Shown here: in pieces, positions 6,953 through 14,782 of the stretch | How the letters are laid out: each line of letters opens with the position of its first letter | Position numbering within the stretch: position 1 is the first letter of the stretch | Notes under the pieces: generated by a model | What the model was told of the DNA's origin: nothing | What the model saw: the letters and a program-made list of their open reading frames with translations, nothing else | The model's database searches: none | Position numbers and translations under genes: made by a program | Source: Thermoguttaceae bacterium | GTDB lineage: Bacteria; Planctomycetota; Planctomycetia; Pirellulales; Thermoguttaceae | Length of the DNA stretch: 17,493 nt | Reading direction: 5' to 3' | Assembly (NCBI GenBank): GCA_024653385.1 | Contig: JANLFZ010000068.1 | Coordinates: forward strand, 1 to 17,493

Positions 6953-7204
6953 GTGAACACGCTAACGCGGCTGGCCGCAATTGCCGTGCTGGGGGGGATT
7001 GTGACGGGGTGCGCCAGCCTTCGCGGACCGAACTGGTTGCACCCGGGCCCAGCCGCCTACCAGCAGAAGCAGGCGGAGCGTTTCGACCCGTATCCCGATC
7101 CGGATATCGGCCCGGAGGTCGTCGGTTCGCGCCCCCGCGAGTACCAGAAGCCCCGCCCGGAACCCGAACGGGCGCGGTGGACGTTGCCCTTGTTCGCGCG
7201 GTAG
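6953..7204 (+). CDS. Small proline-rich lipoprotein of unknown function
   Basis: An 83-residue protein begins with a lipoprotein signal: Asn-Thr-Leu-Thr-Arg, a hydrophobic run (LAAIAVLGGIV) and the lipobox VTGC with Cys at residue 20. The mature part of about 64 residues is hydrophilic and rich in Pro, Arg, Glu and Asp, for example RFDPYPDPDIGPEV and PREYQKPRPEPERARW. It therefore looks extended rather than globular. The GTG start at 6953 is chosen because AAGGAG lies eight bases upstream and a TATAAT box lies 40 bases upstream; longer in-frame starts would put charged sequence before the signal peptide and begin before the promoter. Similar short 'membrane or secreted' proteins are, as I recall, conserved in planctomycetes. 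Function unknown. Confidence 0.75.
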   Translation: MNTLTRLAAIAVLGGIVTGCASLRGPNWLHPGPAAYQQKQAERFDPYPDPDIGPEVVGSRPREYQKPRPEPERARWTLPLFAR

Positions 7205-7243
7205 GCACTTCTCATTTCGGCTGCGGTCGGTCACAATGCGCTG

Positions 7244-7267
7244 GGCCGGATCGTCGGCGATCCGGTC
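7244..7267 (+). other. Strong intergenic stem-loop before the pseudouridine synthase gene
   Basis: GGCCGGATCG (7244-7253) pairs with CGATCCGGTC (7258-7267) around a TCGG loop, giving ten base pairs including one G-T wobble. It lies between the lipoprotein stop and the SD (GCGGAGG, 7274-7280) of the next gene. There is no T-run after it, so it is not a standard intrinsic terminator. It may be a transcript-stability or attenuating structure, or a factor-assisted terminator. Confidence 0.5.
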
Positions 7268-7284
7268 ACCCTAGCGGAGGTTCC

Positions 7285-8082
7285 ATGAGTGCCATGCCGC
7301 GCCGTCGCAAGTCACGGCCGTTTTCCCGAGGCGGTTCGCCGCGCAAAGTCTCTTCTAGTTCAGAAGGGGAGCGCCTTCAGAAAGTCCTGGCCGCGGCCGG
7401 CTTGGGCAGCCGGCGCCAGTGCGAAGAGCTGATCCGGACAGGTCGGGTGGAAGTCGATCGCCGCGTGGTCACCGAGTTGGGGACGCGCGTGGACCCCACG
7501 CGGCAGGAAATCCGCGTCGATGGCGACTTGCTCCGCCAACCCGAACGCCTCTACTTCGCCGTCAATAAACCCTCCGGTGTCGTTTCGACCAATCGCGACC
7601 CCGCGGGCCGGCGCCGCGTGATCGATCTGGTGCCGACGCGGGGGCACGAGCGGTTGTTTTCTGTCGGCCGCTTGGACCTGTACAGCGAGGGGCTCATCCT
7701 GGTCACCAACGATGGCGAGTTGGCCAACCGCCTGACCCATCCCCGATACGAAGTCGAGAAGACCTACCGGGTGCTCGTTGCCGGGAGCCCTTCGCGCGAG
7801 GTGCTTGACCAGCTACGGCGCGGCGTTCACTTGGCGGAAGGCGTGGCGCGGGCAAGCCGCATCGAGGTCAAGAAGCAACTCAAGCAGAGCACCGTGCTGG
7901 AGATCACGCTGAAGGAAGGGAAGAACCGCGAGATCCGGCGGATCCTCGCGCGCGTGGGCCATAAGGTCCTTCGGTTGTTACGCATTTCAGTCGGTCCGAT
8001 CCGGCTGGGCAAACTGCCGCCCGGGGCATGCCGGAGGCTCTCGCGTGCCGAAGTCGACGCACTCTGGAAAGCCGCCCGCTAG
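7285..8082 (+). CDS. rluB: RsuA/RluB-family rRNA pseudouridine synthase
   Basis: This enzyme converts a uridine in ribosomal RNA to pseudouridine; the family splits into RluB (23S, U2605 in E. coli), RluE/RluF and RsuA (16S). The 265 residues start with a basic, Ser-rich tail (1-27). An S4 RNA-binding domain follows (ERLQKVLAAAGLGSRRQCEE, from 29), then the catalytic domain with FAVNKPSGVVST (91-102) and VGRLDLYSEGLILVTNDG. Asp131 is the expected catalytic residue. The distal motif GKNREIRRILARVGHKVLRL is also intact. The start at 7285 is supported by GCGGAGG at 7274-7280; an upstream extension would read through the lipoprotein gene in another frame. The RluB assignment is the best guess within the family. 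Confidence 0.92.
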   Translation: MSAMPRRRKSRPFSRGGSPRKVSSSSEGERLQKVLAAAGLGSRRQCEELIRTGRVEVDRRVVTELGTRVDPTRQEIRVDGDLLRQPERLYFAVNKPSGVVSTNRDPAGRRRVIDLVPTRGHERLFSVGRLDLYSEGLILVTNDGELANRLTHPRYEVEKTYRVLVAGSPSREVLDQLRRGVHLAEGVARASRIEVKKQLKQSTVLEITLKEGKNREIRRILARVGHKVLRLLRISVGPIRLGKLPPGACRRLSRAEVDALWKAAR

Positions 8083-8123
8083 TGGTTCCCCAGCCCCTGC
8101 CCCCACCCACATCCACGACGCCC

Positions 8124-8999
8124 ATGTTGGAGCCACCGAGCCGACCTAGCTTCGCCGATCACGCCTGGCACGGCGTGGTGCCGATCGAAGAGAACCGGCC
8201 CATCGCGCGGGACATGTACCGGATCCGGTTTCGGTGTCCCGAGATCGCTCGTTCGATCGTGCCGGGACAATTCGTCATGCTCCGTCTGCCTGGGACCGAC
8301 GATCCGCTCTTGGGGCGCCCCTTGGCGCTGTACGACACGGTGCGCGACGCGGCGCGCGGCGCCGTGGGCCTCGACTTGGTTTACCAGGCGGTGGGCAAGA
8401 TGACGCGGCGCCTAGCGCAGATCGCCGCCGGGGATTCGTTGGAAACATGGGGGCCCTTGGGCAACGGCTTTCCCCCCGCCGAGTCAGCGCACGTGGTCAT
8501 GGTCGCCGGCGGCATCGGGTACACGCCGTTTCTGGCGCTGGCTGCCGAGTCTCTCGGGCTGCGAAGTTACGGCGATCCGCCGCGCCGGGTACCGCGCGCG
8601 GAGCGGGTGACCCTGTGCCTTGGCGCGAGGTCGGCCGACTACCTGCCACCCACCGACGAGTTCCGGCACGCCGGCGTCGACGTGCTCACGAGCACGGACG
8701 ACGGATCGGCCGGGCACCACGGCCCAGTCACGGACCTGGTGGGGCAGGCCGTTGCCCACGGGCCACATCCGTGCCGGATCGTGGCGTGCGGACCCGAGGC
8801 GATGATGCACCGCACGGCGCGGATCGCCCGCGAGCTTGGCATCCCCTGCCAGGTCTCGCTGGAATCGCCCATGGCCTGCGGGATCGGCGTGTGCTTCAGT
8901 TGCGTGGCCAAGGTCCGCGCGGCTTCGGGCGGTTGGGATTACCGGCGCACCTGCGTCGAAGGCCCGGTGTTCGACGCCGAGTCGATCGAGTTCGAGTGA
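8124..8999 (+). CDS. pyrK: Dihydroorotate dehydrogenase electron-transfer subunit (PyrK-like)
   Basis: PyrK carries FAD and a [2Fe-2S] cluster and passes electrons from the pyrimidine-pathway dehydrogenase PyrD to NAD. The 291-residue protein has an FAD-binding barrel (about 15-112, with GQFVMLRLP and RPLALYD at 65-71) and an NAD-binding lobe (AGGIGYTPFLAL 128-139; CGPEAMM 222-228). Its C-terminal cluster domain has Cys252, Cys257, Cys260 and Cys277 in the PyrK pattern (C-x4-C-x2-C, then RRTC and EGPVF). No pyrD is adjacent, so a related ferredoxin-reductase role cannot be excluded. Start: ATG 8124 has no clear SD. GTG 8082, overlapping the previous stop, is an in-frame alternative that adds 14 mostly Pro/Thr residues. 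Confidence 0.85.
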   Translation: MLEPPSRPSFADHAWHGVVPIEENRPIARDMYRIRFRCPEIARSIVPGQFVMLRLPGTDDPLLGRPLALYDTVRDAARGAVGLDLVYQAVGKMTRRLAQIAAGDSLETWGPLGNGFPPAESAHVVMVAGGIGYTPFLALAAESLGLRSYGDPPRRVPRAERVTLCLGARSADYLPPTDEFRHAGVDVLTSTDDGSAGHHGPVTDLVGQAVAHGPHPCRIVACGPEAMMHRTARIARELGIPCQVSLESPMACGIGVCFSCVAKVRAASGGWDYRRTCVEGPVFDAESIEFE

Positions 9000-9050
9000 A
9001 TCGCGCAGTCTGTCTTGCGTGGGATGGTCCAAGGCGAAAGGTACGACGAC

Positions 9051-11000
9051 ATGGCTGGAATGGCTCGCCCCCTCGGCGCAGGGATCTTGGCGTGGCTGAT
9101 GGGACTGGCGTGGCTCGTGCCTGGCGTCTTGGGCGCCGAGACGCAGGCCAAGCCGCCCCGATGGTTCGCGTACCGGTGCCCCTACGGCGTGTTCGAGGCC
9201 GAAACGATCAAGCGTTTCGCCGAGGCCGGGGTCAACGTCATCCATATTTCTCCGTTGAACACGCTTTCCTCGTTGGGGCTGCCGTACAGCCCGTACCCGC
9301 CGAGTTGGATCGGGCCGGGCATGTACGACTTCGCTCCGGTGGACCGGTACATTGCCGACGTGCTTGAAGCCAATCCGCGCGCCCGCCTGATCTGCGCGAT
9401 CGACTTGAATACGCCCGTCTGGTGGCCGCGCTCGCTGTGGTCCGTGCGACGGGTCGACAGTTTTTGCGAGTTGGGCAGGGTGGCGGCCAGCGATGAGTGG
9501 CGCAAGGAGACCCGCGACTACTTGCAGGCGTTCTTGAAGCACACCGAGTCGCGCCATGCCGCGTCGATTGTCGGATACACGTTGTTCTGCGGCATGACGC
9601 TCGAATGGCAGGACCAGAGTTTCGGCCAGGAGAGCCCCAGCAAACGCGCGGCCTGGCGCGCCTGGAGCACCGGGCGCGGGCTGCCCGATCCGGTCGATAT
9701 TCCGGCCGCGTCGGTGCGCGAGCACGTGTCGCACGGGTTCTTCCGCGACCCGGTGCGCGACCGGTTGGCGATCGAGTATTGGCGCTTCAGCAATTGGCTC
9801 ATCGGCGACACGATCCTCTATTTCGCCGGTGCGGCCCAAGAGGTCGTCCGACACCGCGTTCCCCTGGGGGTGTTCTACGGCTACCTTTGGGAACACGCCA
9901 TCCCAGGCCGCATGCCCTACGAGGGACACCTGGATTTCGACCGGGTCTATCGGTCCGGGCTGTTGGACTTCATCACGGCGCCGGGCACGTACCACGACCG
10001 CGGCCTGGGCGGGGCCAGCGGCTACATGATGTGCCTGGGTTCCCTCGCGTCGCGAGGCAAGGGGTTCATTCAAGAAATCGACCATCGAACGCCCTCGGCG
10101 CGGTCCGTAACCCTGCTCGGCAAGCCCATTCCCGGTCACGAATCGGGGTTCTTGGACGACGACGCGGCCATTGCCGGGCTGCGGCGGGAATTCGCCATGG
10201 CGCTGGTCCATCGCACGTCGCTGTGGTGGTGCAATCTGTTCGGGCACTGGTACGACAGCCCCCGGATCATGGCCGCCATTGCCCAGATGCGGGCGCTATG
10301 GGATCAGTATGCCGCTGACGAGGACCAAAGCGCCGCCGAGGTGGCGGTGCTGGCCGATGCCGAGAGCATGTATTACGTCGATGGCCGCTCCCCGCTCATC
10401 GGCCAGTTTCTGTTTCGGCAGCGATTCGGGCTCGGCCGGATGGGGGCCCCGTACGACGTGTATTCCCTGGCCGACCTGCCCGAACTCGACCTCTCGCGAT
10501 ACAAGCTGGTCTTGCTGCCGAATCTCTTCGTCATCGACGGCGTGCGGCGGCAATGGCTGCGCGAGAAGGTCTGTACCGGAGGCAAGACGGTCGTCTGGGT
10601 TTACGCGCCGGGAATCATCGCCGACGGCAAGTACGACCCGGCCCACGTGAAGGCCCTGACCGGCACTGCCTGGGGAACCACGACCCTCTCGACGCAGGCC
10701 ATGGACGGATGGACCTCGGTGTTCGCGCCCGAACCGAATCTCTCGGCCGGCGTCCTGCGCGAACTGGCGCGCAAGGCCGGGGTGCACATCTACACCGAAA
10801 CGGACGAACCCCTTTACGCCAGCACAAGGTTCGTCGCCCTGCACACGGCATCGGGGGGCAAACGGACCGTGACCCTGCCCGGAATGTCCAAGCGGGTGCG
10901 CGAGCTGTTCAGCGGGCGCGTCGTGGCCGAGAACGCATCGCGCTTTGAAGACGAACTGCCCGCGCCGGCCACGGCCCTCTACTTGCTGGAATCCCCCTGA
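9051..11000 (+). CDS. Secreted glycoside-hydrolase-like protein (TIM barrel plus amidotransferase-like domain)
   Basis: A 649-residue protein with a Sec signal peptide (Met-Ala-Gly-Met-Ala-Arg then hydrophobic 8-28, cleavage near VLGA-ETQA). The mature N-terminal half looks like a clan GH-A TIM barrel: CPYGVFEAETIKRFAEAGVN (early strand and helix), CAIDLNTPVWWP (strand 3 region), then GYTLFCGMTLEWQ with Glu185 as possible acid/base and KGFIQEIDHRT with Glu342 as possible nucleophile. From about 415 on, VAVLADAES through YKLVLLPNLF and KTVVWVYAPG resemble the class I amidotransferase-like 'trimerisation' domain of GH42 beta-galactosidases, followed by a small beta domain. The layout is GH42-like, but similarity appears remote and the substrate is unknown. 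ATG 9051 is chosen for the signal peptide; TTG 9015 is in frame upstream. It lies 51 bases after pyrK. Confidence 0.7.
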   Translation: MAGMARPLGAGILAWLMGLAWLVPGVLGAETQAKPPRWFAYRCPYGVFEAETIKRFAEAGVNVIHISPLNTLSSLGLPYSPYPPSWIGPGMYDFAPVDRYIADVLEANPRARLICAIDLNTPVWWPRSLWSVRRVDSFCELGRVAASDEWRKETRDYLQAFLKHTESRHAASIVGYTLFCGMTLEWQDQSFGQESPSKRAAWRAWSTGRGLPDPVDIPAASVREHVSHGFFRDPVRDRLAIEYWRFSNWLIGDTILYFAGAAQEVVRHRVPLGVFYGYLWEHAIPGRMPYEGHLDFDRVYRSGLLDFITAPGTYHDRGLGGASGYMMCLGSLASRGKGFIQEIDHRTPSARSVTLLGKPIPGHESGFLDDDAAIAGLRREFAMALVHRTSLWWCNLFGHWYDSPRIMAAIAQMRALWDQYAADEDQSAAEVAVLADAESMYYVDGRSPLIGQFLFRQRFGLGRMGAPYDVYSLADLPELDLSRYKLVLLPNLFVIDGVRRQWLREKVCTGGKTVVWVYAPGIIADGKYDPAHVKALTGTAWGTTTLSTQAMDGWTSVFAPEPNLSAGVLRELARKAGVHIYTETDEPLYASTRFVALHTASGGKRTVTLPGMSKRVRELFSGRVVAENASRFEDELPAPATALYLLESP

Positions 11001-11072
11001 CCGCGGGGATTGCCGGTTCAGCCTTCTCGGCCCACGGCGCGGGCACTGCGGCGGGTCCCCCTGGCAAAAAGA

Positions 11073-11366
11073 TCAGCCTTGAGCCTGTGCCTTAACCGGT
11101 TTGGGCAAGGCCGCCTTCATCTTGGCGGCCAAACGCGATTTCAGGCGTGCCGCCGCATTCCGGTGGATCGCCCCCTTGGCGGCCGCTTGGTCGAGTTTCT
11201 TGGCTGCCTGAGCGAACTCGGCCCGGGCTTGGTCGGCGTTCCCCTCTTGAAGGGCATCCTCGACCTTGCGGCACTGGGTCTTCACGGCGCGCTTGATAGC
11301 CCGGTTGCGCTGCCGACGCACGATGCTCTGGCGCAGGCGCTTGGCGGCACTCTTGATGTTCGGCAT
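11073..11366 (-). CDS. rpsT: 30S ribosomal protein S20
   Basis: S20 is a primary binder of 16S rRNA in the small subunit. The 97-residue, Lys/Arg/Ala-rich helical protein begins MPNIKSAAKRLRQS and contains NRAIKRAVKTQCRKVED and AAKGAIHRNAAARLKSRLA, the expected S20 pattern (IHKNTAARKKSRL in other bacteria). The last ten residues (PKPVKAQAQG) form a short extra tail. There is no SD before the ATG, only AATCCCCAAAACC. The gene lies 59 bases downstream of a TPR-protein gene on the same strand and converges on the glycoside-hydrolase-like gene. Confidence 0.95.
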   Translation of the reverse strand: MPNIKSAAKRLRQSIVRRQRNRAIKRAVKTQCRKVEDALQEGNADQARAEFAQAAKKLDQAAAKGAIHRNAAARLKSRLAAKMKAALPKPVKAQAQG

Positions 11367-11425
11367 GGTTTTGGGGATTAAGGCTGACTTGGGGAGTTAG
11401 GGGTTGCCGAGAAACCCGTTGCGCA

Positions 11426-12904
11426 TCACGCCTGGGGTGGTTCCTCGGTGCCGGCATCGTCCTCGGCCGGCGTTTCCGCGGACTTCGCTTCCCCAGCATT
11501 CTTCCGAAGCCGGGCGATCTTGTCTAGTAGAGCCGACACATCCTTGTAGCTGAAGTCCAACCCCGCCAAGGTGGAAAGATAGCGGTCGGCCGTGTCCAGG
11601 TCCTTCAGCGCCAGGGCGAGTTTGCCGGCCAGGTGGAGGGCCTTCTTCTTGTTGACCGCGTCGCGGTCGGGGATCTCTTGCACGGCCGTCTCGTAGTGCC
11701 GCATGGCCAGCGAGTACTGCTTGATGGCCTGGAAGCACTGGCCCAGCGCCAGCATGCAGAGGCCCTTGCGTTTGGGATCGTTCTGCGCCTGCTGGTACTC
11801 GGAAATCGCTTCTTTATACTGGCCGACCAATTGGTAGCGGACGGCCAGGTCGAACTTGTAGGCGAGGTTGTTCGGGAATCGCTCGACCCGGTTCTTGCAG
11901 AACTCGAGGTCCTTCTCGAAGAGCTGTTGCTTGATCTGCTCGGCCTTGCGTTGGTCCTCGGGCCGCCCGGTCTGCTCCGCCTTCTTCTCGGCCTCGGCCA
12001 GTTGCTGGCGGAGGTGGCGCAATTGAGCGTCTTCCCAACGCTCGCGGATCTCGGGGTTATTGTCGGAGGCCTCGAAGGCGCGCCGGAGGACATCCTCGGC
12101 CTTGGCGAACTGATCGTCGCGCAGGTAGAGGTCGGCCAGCTCGACGTATTTCGACATGTCGCTGGGATTGCGGCGGATCTCGCGCTGGAGCCGCTGTTCG
12201 GGGGTCAATTCGCCGCCGTCGGCCGCCCCGCCCTTGGCGACCTTCGTGCCCCCGGCGTCGCCGTCGTATTTCCCTTCATTGATGGCCTTCTCGACGGTCA
12301 GGCTGGCAATCGCGCGTGCGGCCTCTTCGTCGCCGGGAATGGCCTGCTCGACGCGGTGCCAGCAGGCGATTGCCTGATCGAACAACTTGCGCCGTCCCAA
12401 GGCGCGCCCGCAGGTGCGATTGATGTTTGGGTCCTTCGGGTCGGCGTCCAGCGCCAAGCGGAGGTAGACCAACTGGGCGTCGTACAGCTCGAGTTCCTCG
12501 CACGCCGCGGCCAGCGCGGTCAGCGTGCCGACGTCCCAGGGGTTGAGCTTGAGGATCTCCAGCCCGCTCTTGAACAGACTGCCCCAATCCTTCTGAAGGC
12601 TGGCCTTCTTGACCATGCCCTTGGAGCCGAGGACCTTCATGAAGGCCAGTTTGTCGCCCTTCTTGTTGTTGTTATACTTCTGCTTGAGATTGCCGAGAAA
12701 CCCCTGTACGTACAGCAAGTTGCCCGGATCGCCCAACACGCATTGCGTGAAGAGTTCCGTCGCGTAGTCGTAGTTCTCTTGGCGCATCTGCAAGTTGGCG
12801 TGTTCATAGCACTTTTGCAGGCGTTTGCGCTGCGCGGGGGTGGGCGGCTGGGGGAACCGGCCTTCGTCGGGCGTGGTCGGAGAGGTGTTTTCTTGGGAGG
12901 ACAT
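11426..12904 (-). CDS. Cytoplasmic tetratricopeptide-repeat protein
   Basis: A 492-residue helical-repeat protein with no signal peptide or membrane segment. TPR-like units are seen at about 31-64 (YEHANLQMRQENYDYATELF), 124-157, 158-191, 247-280 (YVELADLYLRDDQFAKAEDVL), 346-379 (KFDLAVRYQLVGQYKEAISEY) and 382-415 (MLALGQCFQAIKQYSLAMRHY). Between them are a Gly/Asp linker (211-233) and a charged, probably coiled-coil helix (290-340). The tail after 470 is acidic. Repeats of this type form protein-binding scaffolds; no enzymatic motif is present, so the partner is unknown. The ATG at 12904 has no SD. It is divergent from cobA-hemD (115-base gap) and upstream of rpsT. Confidence 0.88.
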   Translation of the reverse strand: MSSQENTSPTTPDEGRFPQPPTPAQRKRLQKCYEHANLQMRQENYDYATELFTQCVLGDPGNLLYVQGFLGNLKQKYNNNKKGDKLAFMKVLGSKGMVKKASLQKDWGSLFKSGLEILKLNPWDVGTLTALAAACEELELYDAQLVYLRLALDADPKDPNINRTCGRALGRRKLFDQAIACWHRVEQAIPGDEEAARAIASLTVEKAINEGKYDGDAGGTKVAKGGAADGGELTPEQRLQREIRRNPSDMSKYVELADLYLRDDQFAKAEDVLRRAFEASDNNPEIRERWEDAQLRHLRQQLAEAEKKAEQTGRPEDQRKAEQIKQQLFEKDLEFCKNRVERFPNNLAYKFDLAVRYQLVGQYKEAISEYQQAQNDPKRKGLCMLALGQCFQAIKQYSLAMRHYETAVQEIPDRDAVNKKKALHLAGKLALALKDLDTADRYLSTLAGLDFSYKDVSALLDKIARLRKNAGEAKSAETPAEDDAGTEEPPQA

Positions 12905-13019
12905 GGGTGGAACCGATCGCGCGTTAAAGCCCTGGAGCGAGGAAGACGGTCCTACCGTGCGGGGCCGGCCTCGTCCTTGCCGGACAGACTAGCAACACGG
13001 TACTCATTCTAACACCCTG

Positions 13020-14561
13020 ATGCGCCAACACAACGGTCTGCCTCGGAACTCGTCGGCCCAGCCCTGCCCCGGCAAGGTGTTTTTCGTCGGCGCCGGGCCC
13101 GGCGATCCCGGCCTGGTGACCCTCCGCGGCGTCCACTGCCTGCGCCAAGCCGATCTGGTTCTGTACGACTACCTGGTCAACGCCCTTGTCCTGAGGCACT
13201 CCCCCCCAAGTGCCGAGATGGTCGGGTTGGGTCACCACGCCACCAAGACAATCGACCAAGAGGCAATCAACCGCCTCATGATTGAAGCGGCCTGGGCCGG
13301 CAAGACCGTCGTCCGGCTTAAGGGGGGGGATCCCATGGTCTTCGGGCGTTCGGCGGAGGAGATCCAAGCCATCGAGTCCGCGGGAGTTCCGTTCGAGATC
13401 GTCCCCGGCGTGACCGCCGCGACCGCTGCGGCAGCCTACACCGGGATTTCGATCACGCATGCCGATTACTCTTCGGCCGTGGCATTGGTCACCGGCCAAG
13501 AGAGGCATTCCAAGGGCGCCCCGCCATTGGATTACGCGGCTCTGGCGCGATTTCCCGGTACCGTGGTGTTCTATATGGGTGTGACATCGGCTGCCCGGTG
13601 GAGCCAAGCGATGCTCCGGGAGGGCAAGCCGGCCGAAACCCCCGTGGCCATCGTGCGCCGCTGCTCGTGGACCGATCAATCGACCTATCGTTGCACCTTG
13701 GCCACCGTGGCCGAGACGATTGCCGCGGAGAACATTCGGCCGCCGGCGGTGATCCTCGTCGGCGAAGTGGTCGCCCACGCCGGGCGAGATTCGTGGTTTA
13801 CCCAGCGCCCATTGTTCGGGCAGCGAATCCTCGTGACCCGGCCCCGCCAGCAAGTCGAGGCCTTTGCCGACCTGTTGGCGGACTACGGCGCGGAAGTGCT
13901 GGTCCAGCCCGCCATCGAGATCGCCGACCCCCACGATTGGACCCCGGTCGATCGCGCCCTCGGTCGATTGGACGAATACGACTGGGTCGTCTTCTCCAGC
14001 GCCAACGGGGTCAACCGGTTCCTCGATCGGTTGCCGCGGTTGGGCCGGGACCTTCGGGCCCTGGCCCCGGTGAAGCTGGCAGCCATTGGTCCGGGAACGG
14101 CCGAGGCGCTGGCCGCCTATCGACTTCGCGCGGACCTGGTTCCCGAGCAGTATCGAGCCGAAGCCCTGGCCGAGGCCCTGGTCGAGCAGGCGCCCGGCCG
14201 ACGCTTCCTCCTGGTTCGGGCGAGTCGGGGGCGCGAAGTCCTGGCCGAGCGCCTGGCCGCGGCCGGAGGGGCCGTCGAGCAAGTCGTGGCCTATCAAAGC
14301 CTCGATGTCGCCCAGCCGGATCCCGACATTGCGGCAGCGCTGCGCGACGGCCGGATCGACTGGATCACGGTGACCAGTTCGGCAATCGCCAAGTCGCTGG
14401 GGAGACTCTTCGGCGACGACTTGCGCCGCGCCAAACTGGCAAGCATCAGCCCGATCACTTCCGAAACGCTACGCTCCTTGGGGTATGCGCCGGCCGTGGA
14501 AGCGACCGAATACACCATGAACGGGCTTGCCGCGGCCATCCTCGCTTCGGTCGTCACCTGA
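13020..14561 (+). CDS. cobA-hemD: Uroporphyrinogen-III C-methyltransferase / uroporphyrinogen-III synthase fusion
   Basis: Two tetrapyrrole enzymes in one 513-residue chain. The N-terminal SUMT domain (about 18-260) methylates uroporphyrinogen III to precorrin-2, the branch to sirohaem and cobalamin. It shows VGAGPGDPGLVTLRG (23-37), RLKGGDPMVFGRSAEE (99-114) and EIVPGVTAATAAAAYTGISITH (126-147). The C-terminal HemD domain (about 266-513) closes hydroxymethylbilane to uroporphyrinogen III, with GQRILVTRPRQQ, WVVFSSANGVNRFLDRL, AAIGPGTAEAL and ITVTSSAIAKSL. HemD is generally divergent in sequence but full length here. The fusion is known from many bacteria. The first 17 residues form a short extension; the ATG lacks an SD. 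The 3' end overlaps the convergent membrane-peptide gene by eight bases. Confidence 0.95.
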   Translation: MRQHNGLPRNSSAQPCPGKVFFVGAGPGDPGLVTLRGVHCLRQADLVLYDYLVNALVLRHSPPSAEMVGLGHHATKTIDQEAINRLMIEAAWAGKTVVRLKGGDPMVFGRSAEEIQAIESAGVPFEIVPGVTAATAAAAYTGISITHADYSSAVALVTGQERHSKGAPPLDYAALARFPGTVVFYMGVTSAARWSQAMLREGKPAETPVAIVRRCSWTDQSTYRCTLATVAETIAAENIRPPAVILVGEVVAHAGRDSWFTQRPLFGQRILVTRPRQQVEAFADLLADYGAEVLVQPAIEIADPHDWTPVDRALGRLDEYDWVVFSSANGVNRFLDRLPRLGRDLRALAPVKLAAIGPGTAEALAAYRLRADLVPEQYRAEALAEALVEQAPGRRFLLVRASRGREVLAERLAAAGGAVEQVVAYQSLDVAQPDPDIAAALRDGRIDWITVTSSAIAKSLGRLFGDDLRRAKLASISPITSETLRSLGYAPAVEATEYTMNGLAAAILASVVT

Positions 14562-14739
14562 GTTGTTCCCGCAGGGTCGACCAACTGAGGTAGCCGAGAA
14601 TCGCGGCGACGACGATAAACCCGACGCAGGTCACCATCCCCAAGCCGCCGAACGGAGTGCCGGTCGCCAAGTCGAGTCCGAACAGGGCCAGCAAGAGCAC
14701 GGCGACGACTAGGCCAACGATGCACAACGCTTTCGGCAT
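14554..14739 (-). CDS. Small two-helix membrane protein of unknown function
   Basis: A 61-residue hydrophobic protein. Helix one spans about 4-22 (ALCIVGLVVAVLLLALFGL) and helix two about 34-51 (GMVTCVGFIVVAAILGYL), joined by a short Gly/Thr/Pro turn and ending in the charged tail STLREQLR. It is probably an inner-membrane peptide. ATG 14739 is preferred over the in-frame ATG at 14778: GGGGA lies about nine bases upstream of 14739, and a TATACT -10 box at 14788-14783 would place the transcript start at about 14776, after the earlier ATG. Its stop lies inside the last codons of cobA-hemD on the other strand. No family recognised. Confidence 0.68.
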   Translation of the reverse strand: MPKALCIVGLVVAVLLLALFGLDLATGTPFGGLGMVTCVGFIVVAAILGYLSWSTLREQLR

Positions 14740-14782
14740 GGAAGCGGTCCCCAAGGCTGTCCCACGGTCGGATGCCATTCCT

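Noticed and set aside
8484..10247. 587-codon minus-strand open frame
   Set aside because: Shadow of pyrK and the glycoside-hydrolase-like gene; composition is that of an antisense frame in GC-rich coding DNA.
11404..12706. 14-base repeat TTGCCGAGAAACCC at about 11404 and again near 12693
   Set aside because: One copy encodes FLGN in the TPR protein, the other is intergenic. A single 14-base match in 17 kb is close to what chance allows and no further copies were seen.
11633..13012. 459-codon plus-strand open frame, Leu/Val/Gly-rich
   Set aside because: Antisense of the TPR gene; its hydrophobic look comes from reading Glu/Lys/Gln-rich TPR codons backwards.
12924..14297. 457-codon minus-strand open frame
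   Set aside because: Antisense of cobA-hemD, whose domains are unmistakable on the plus strand.
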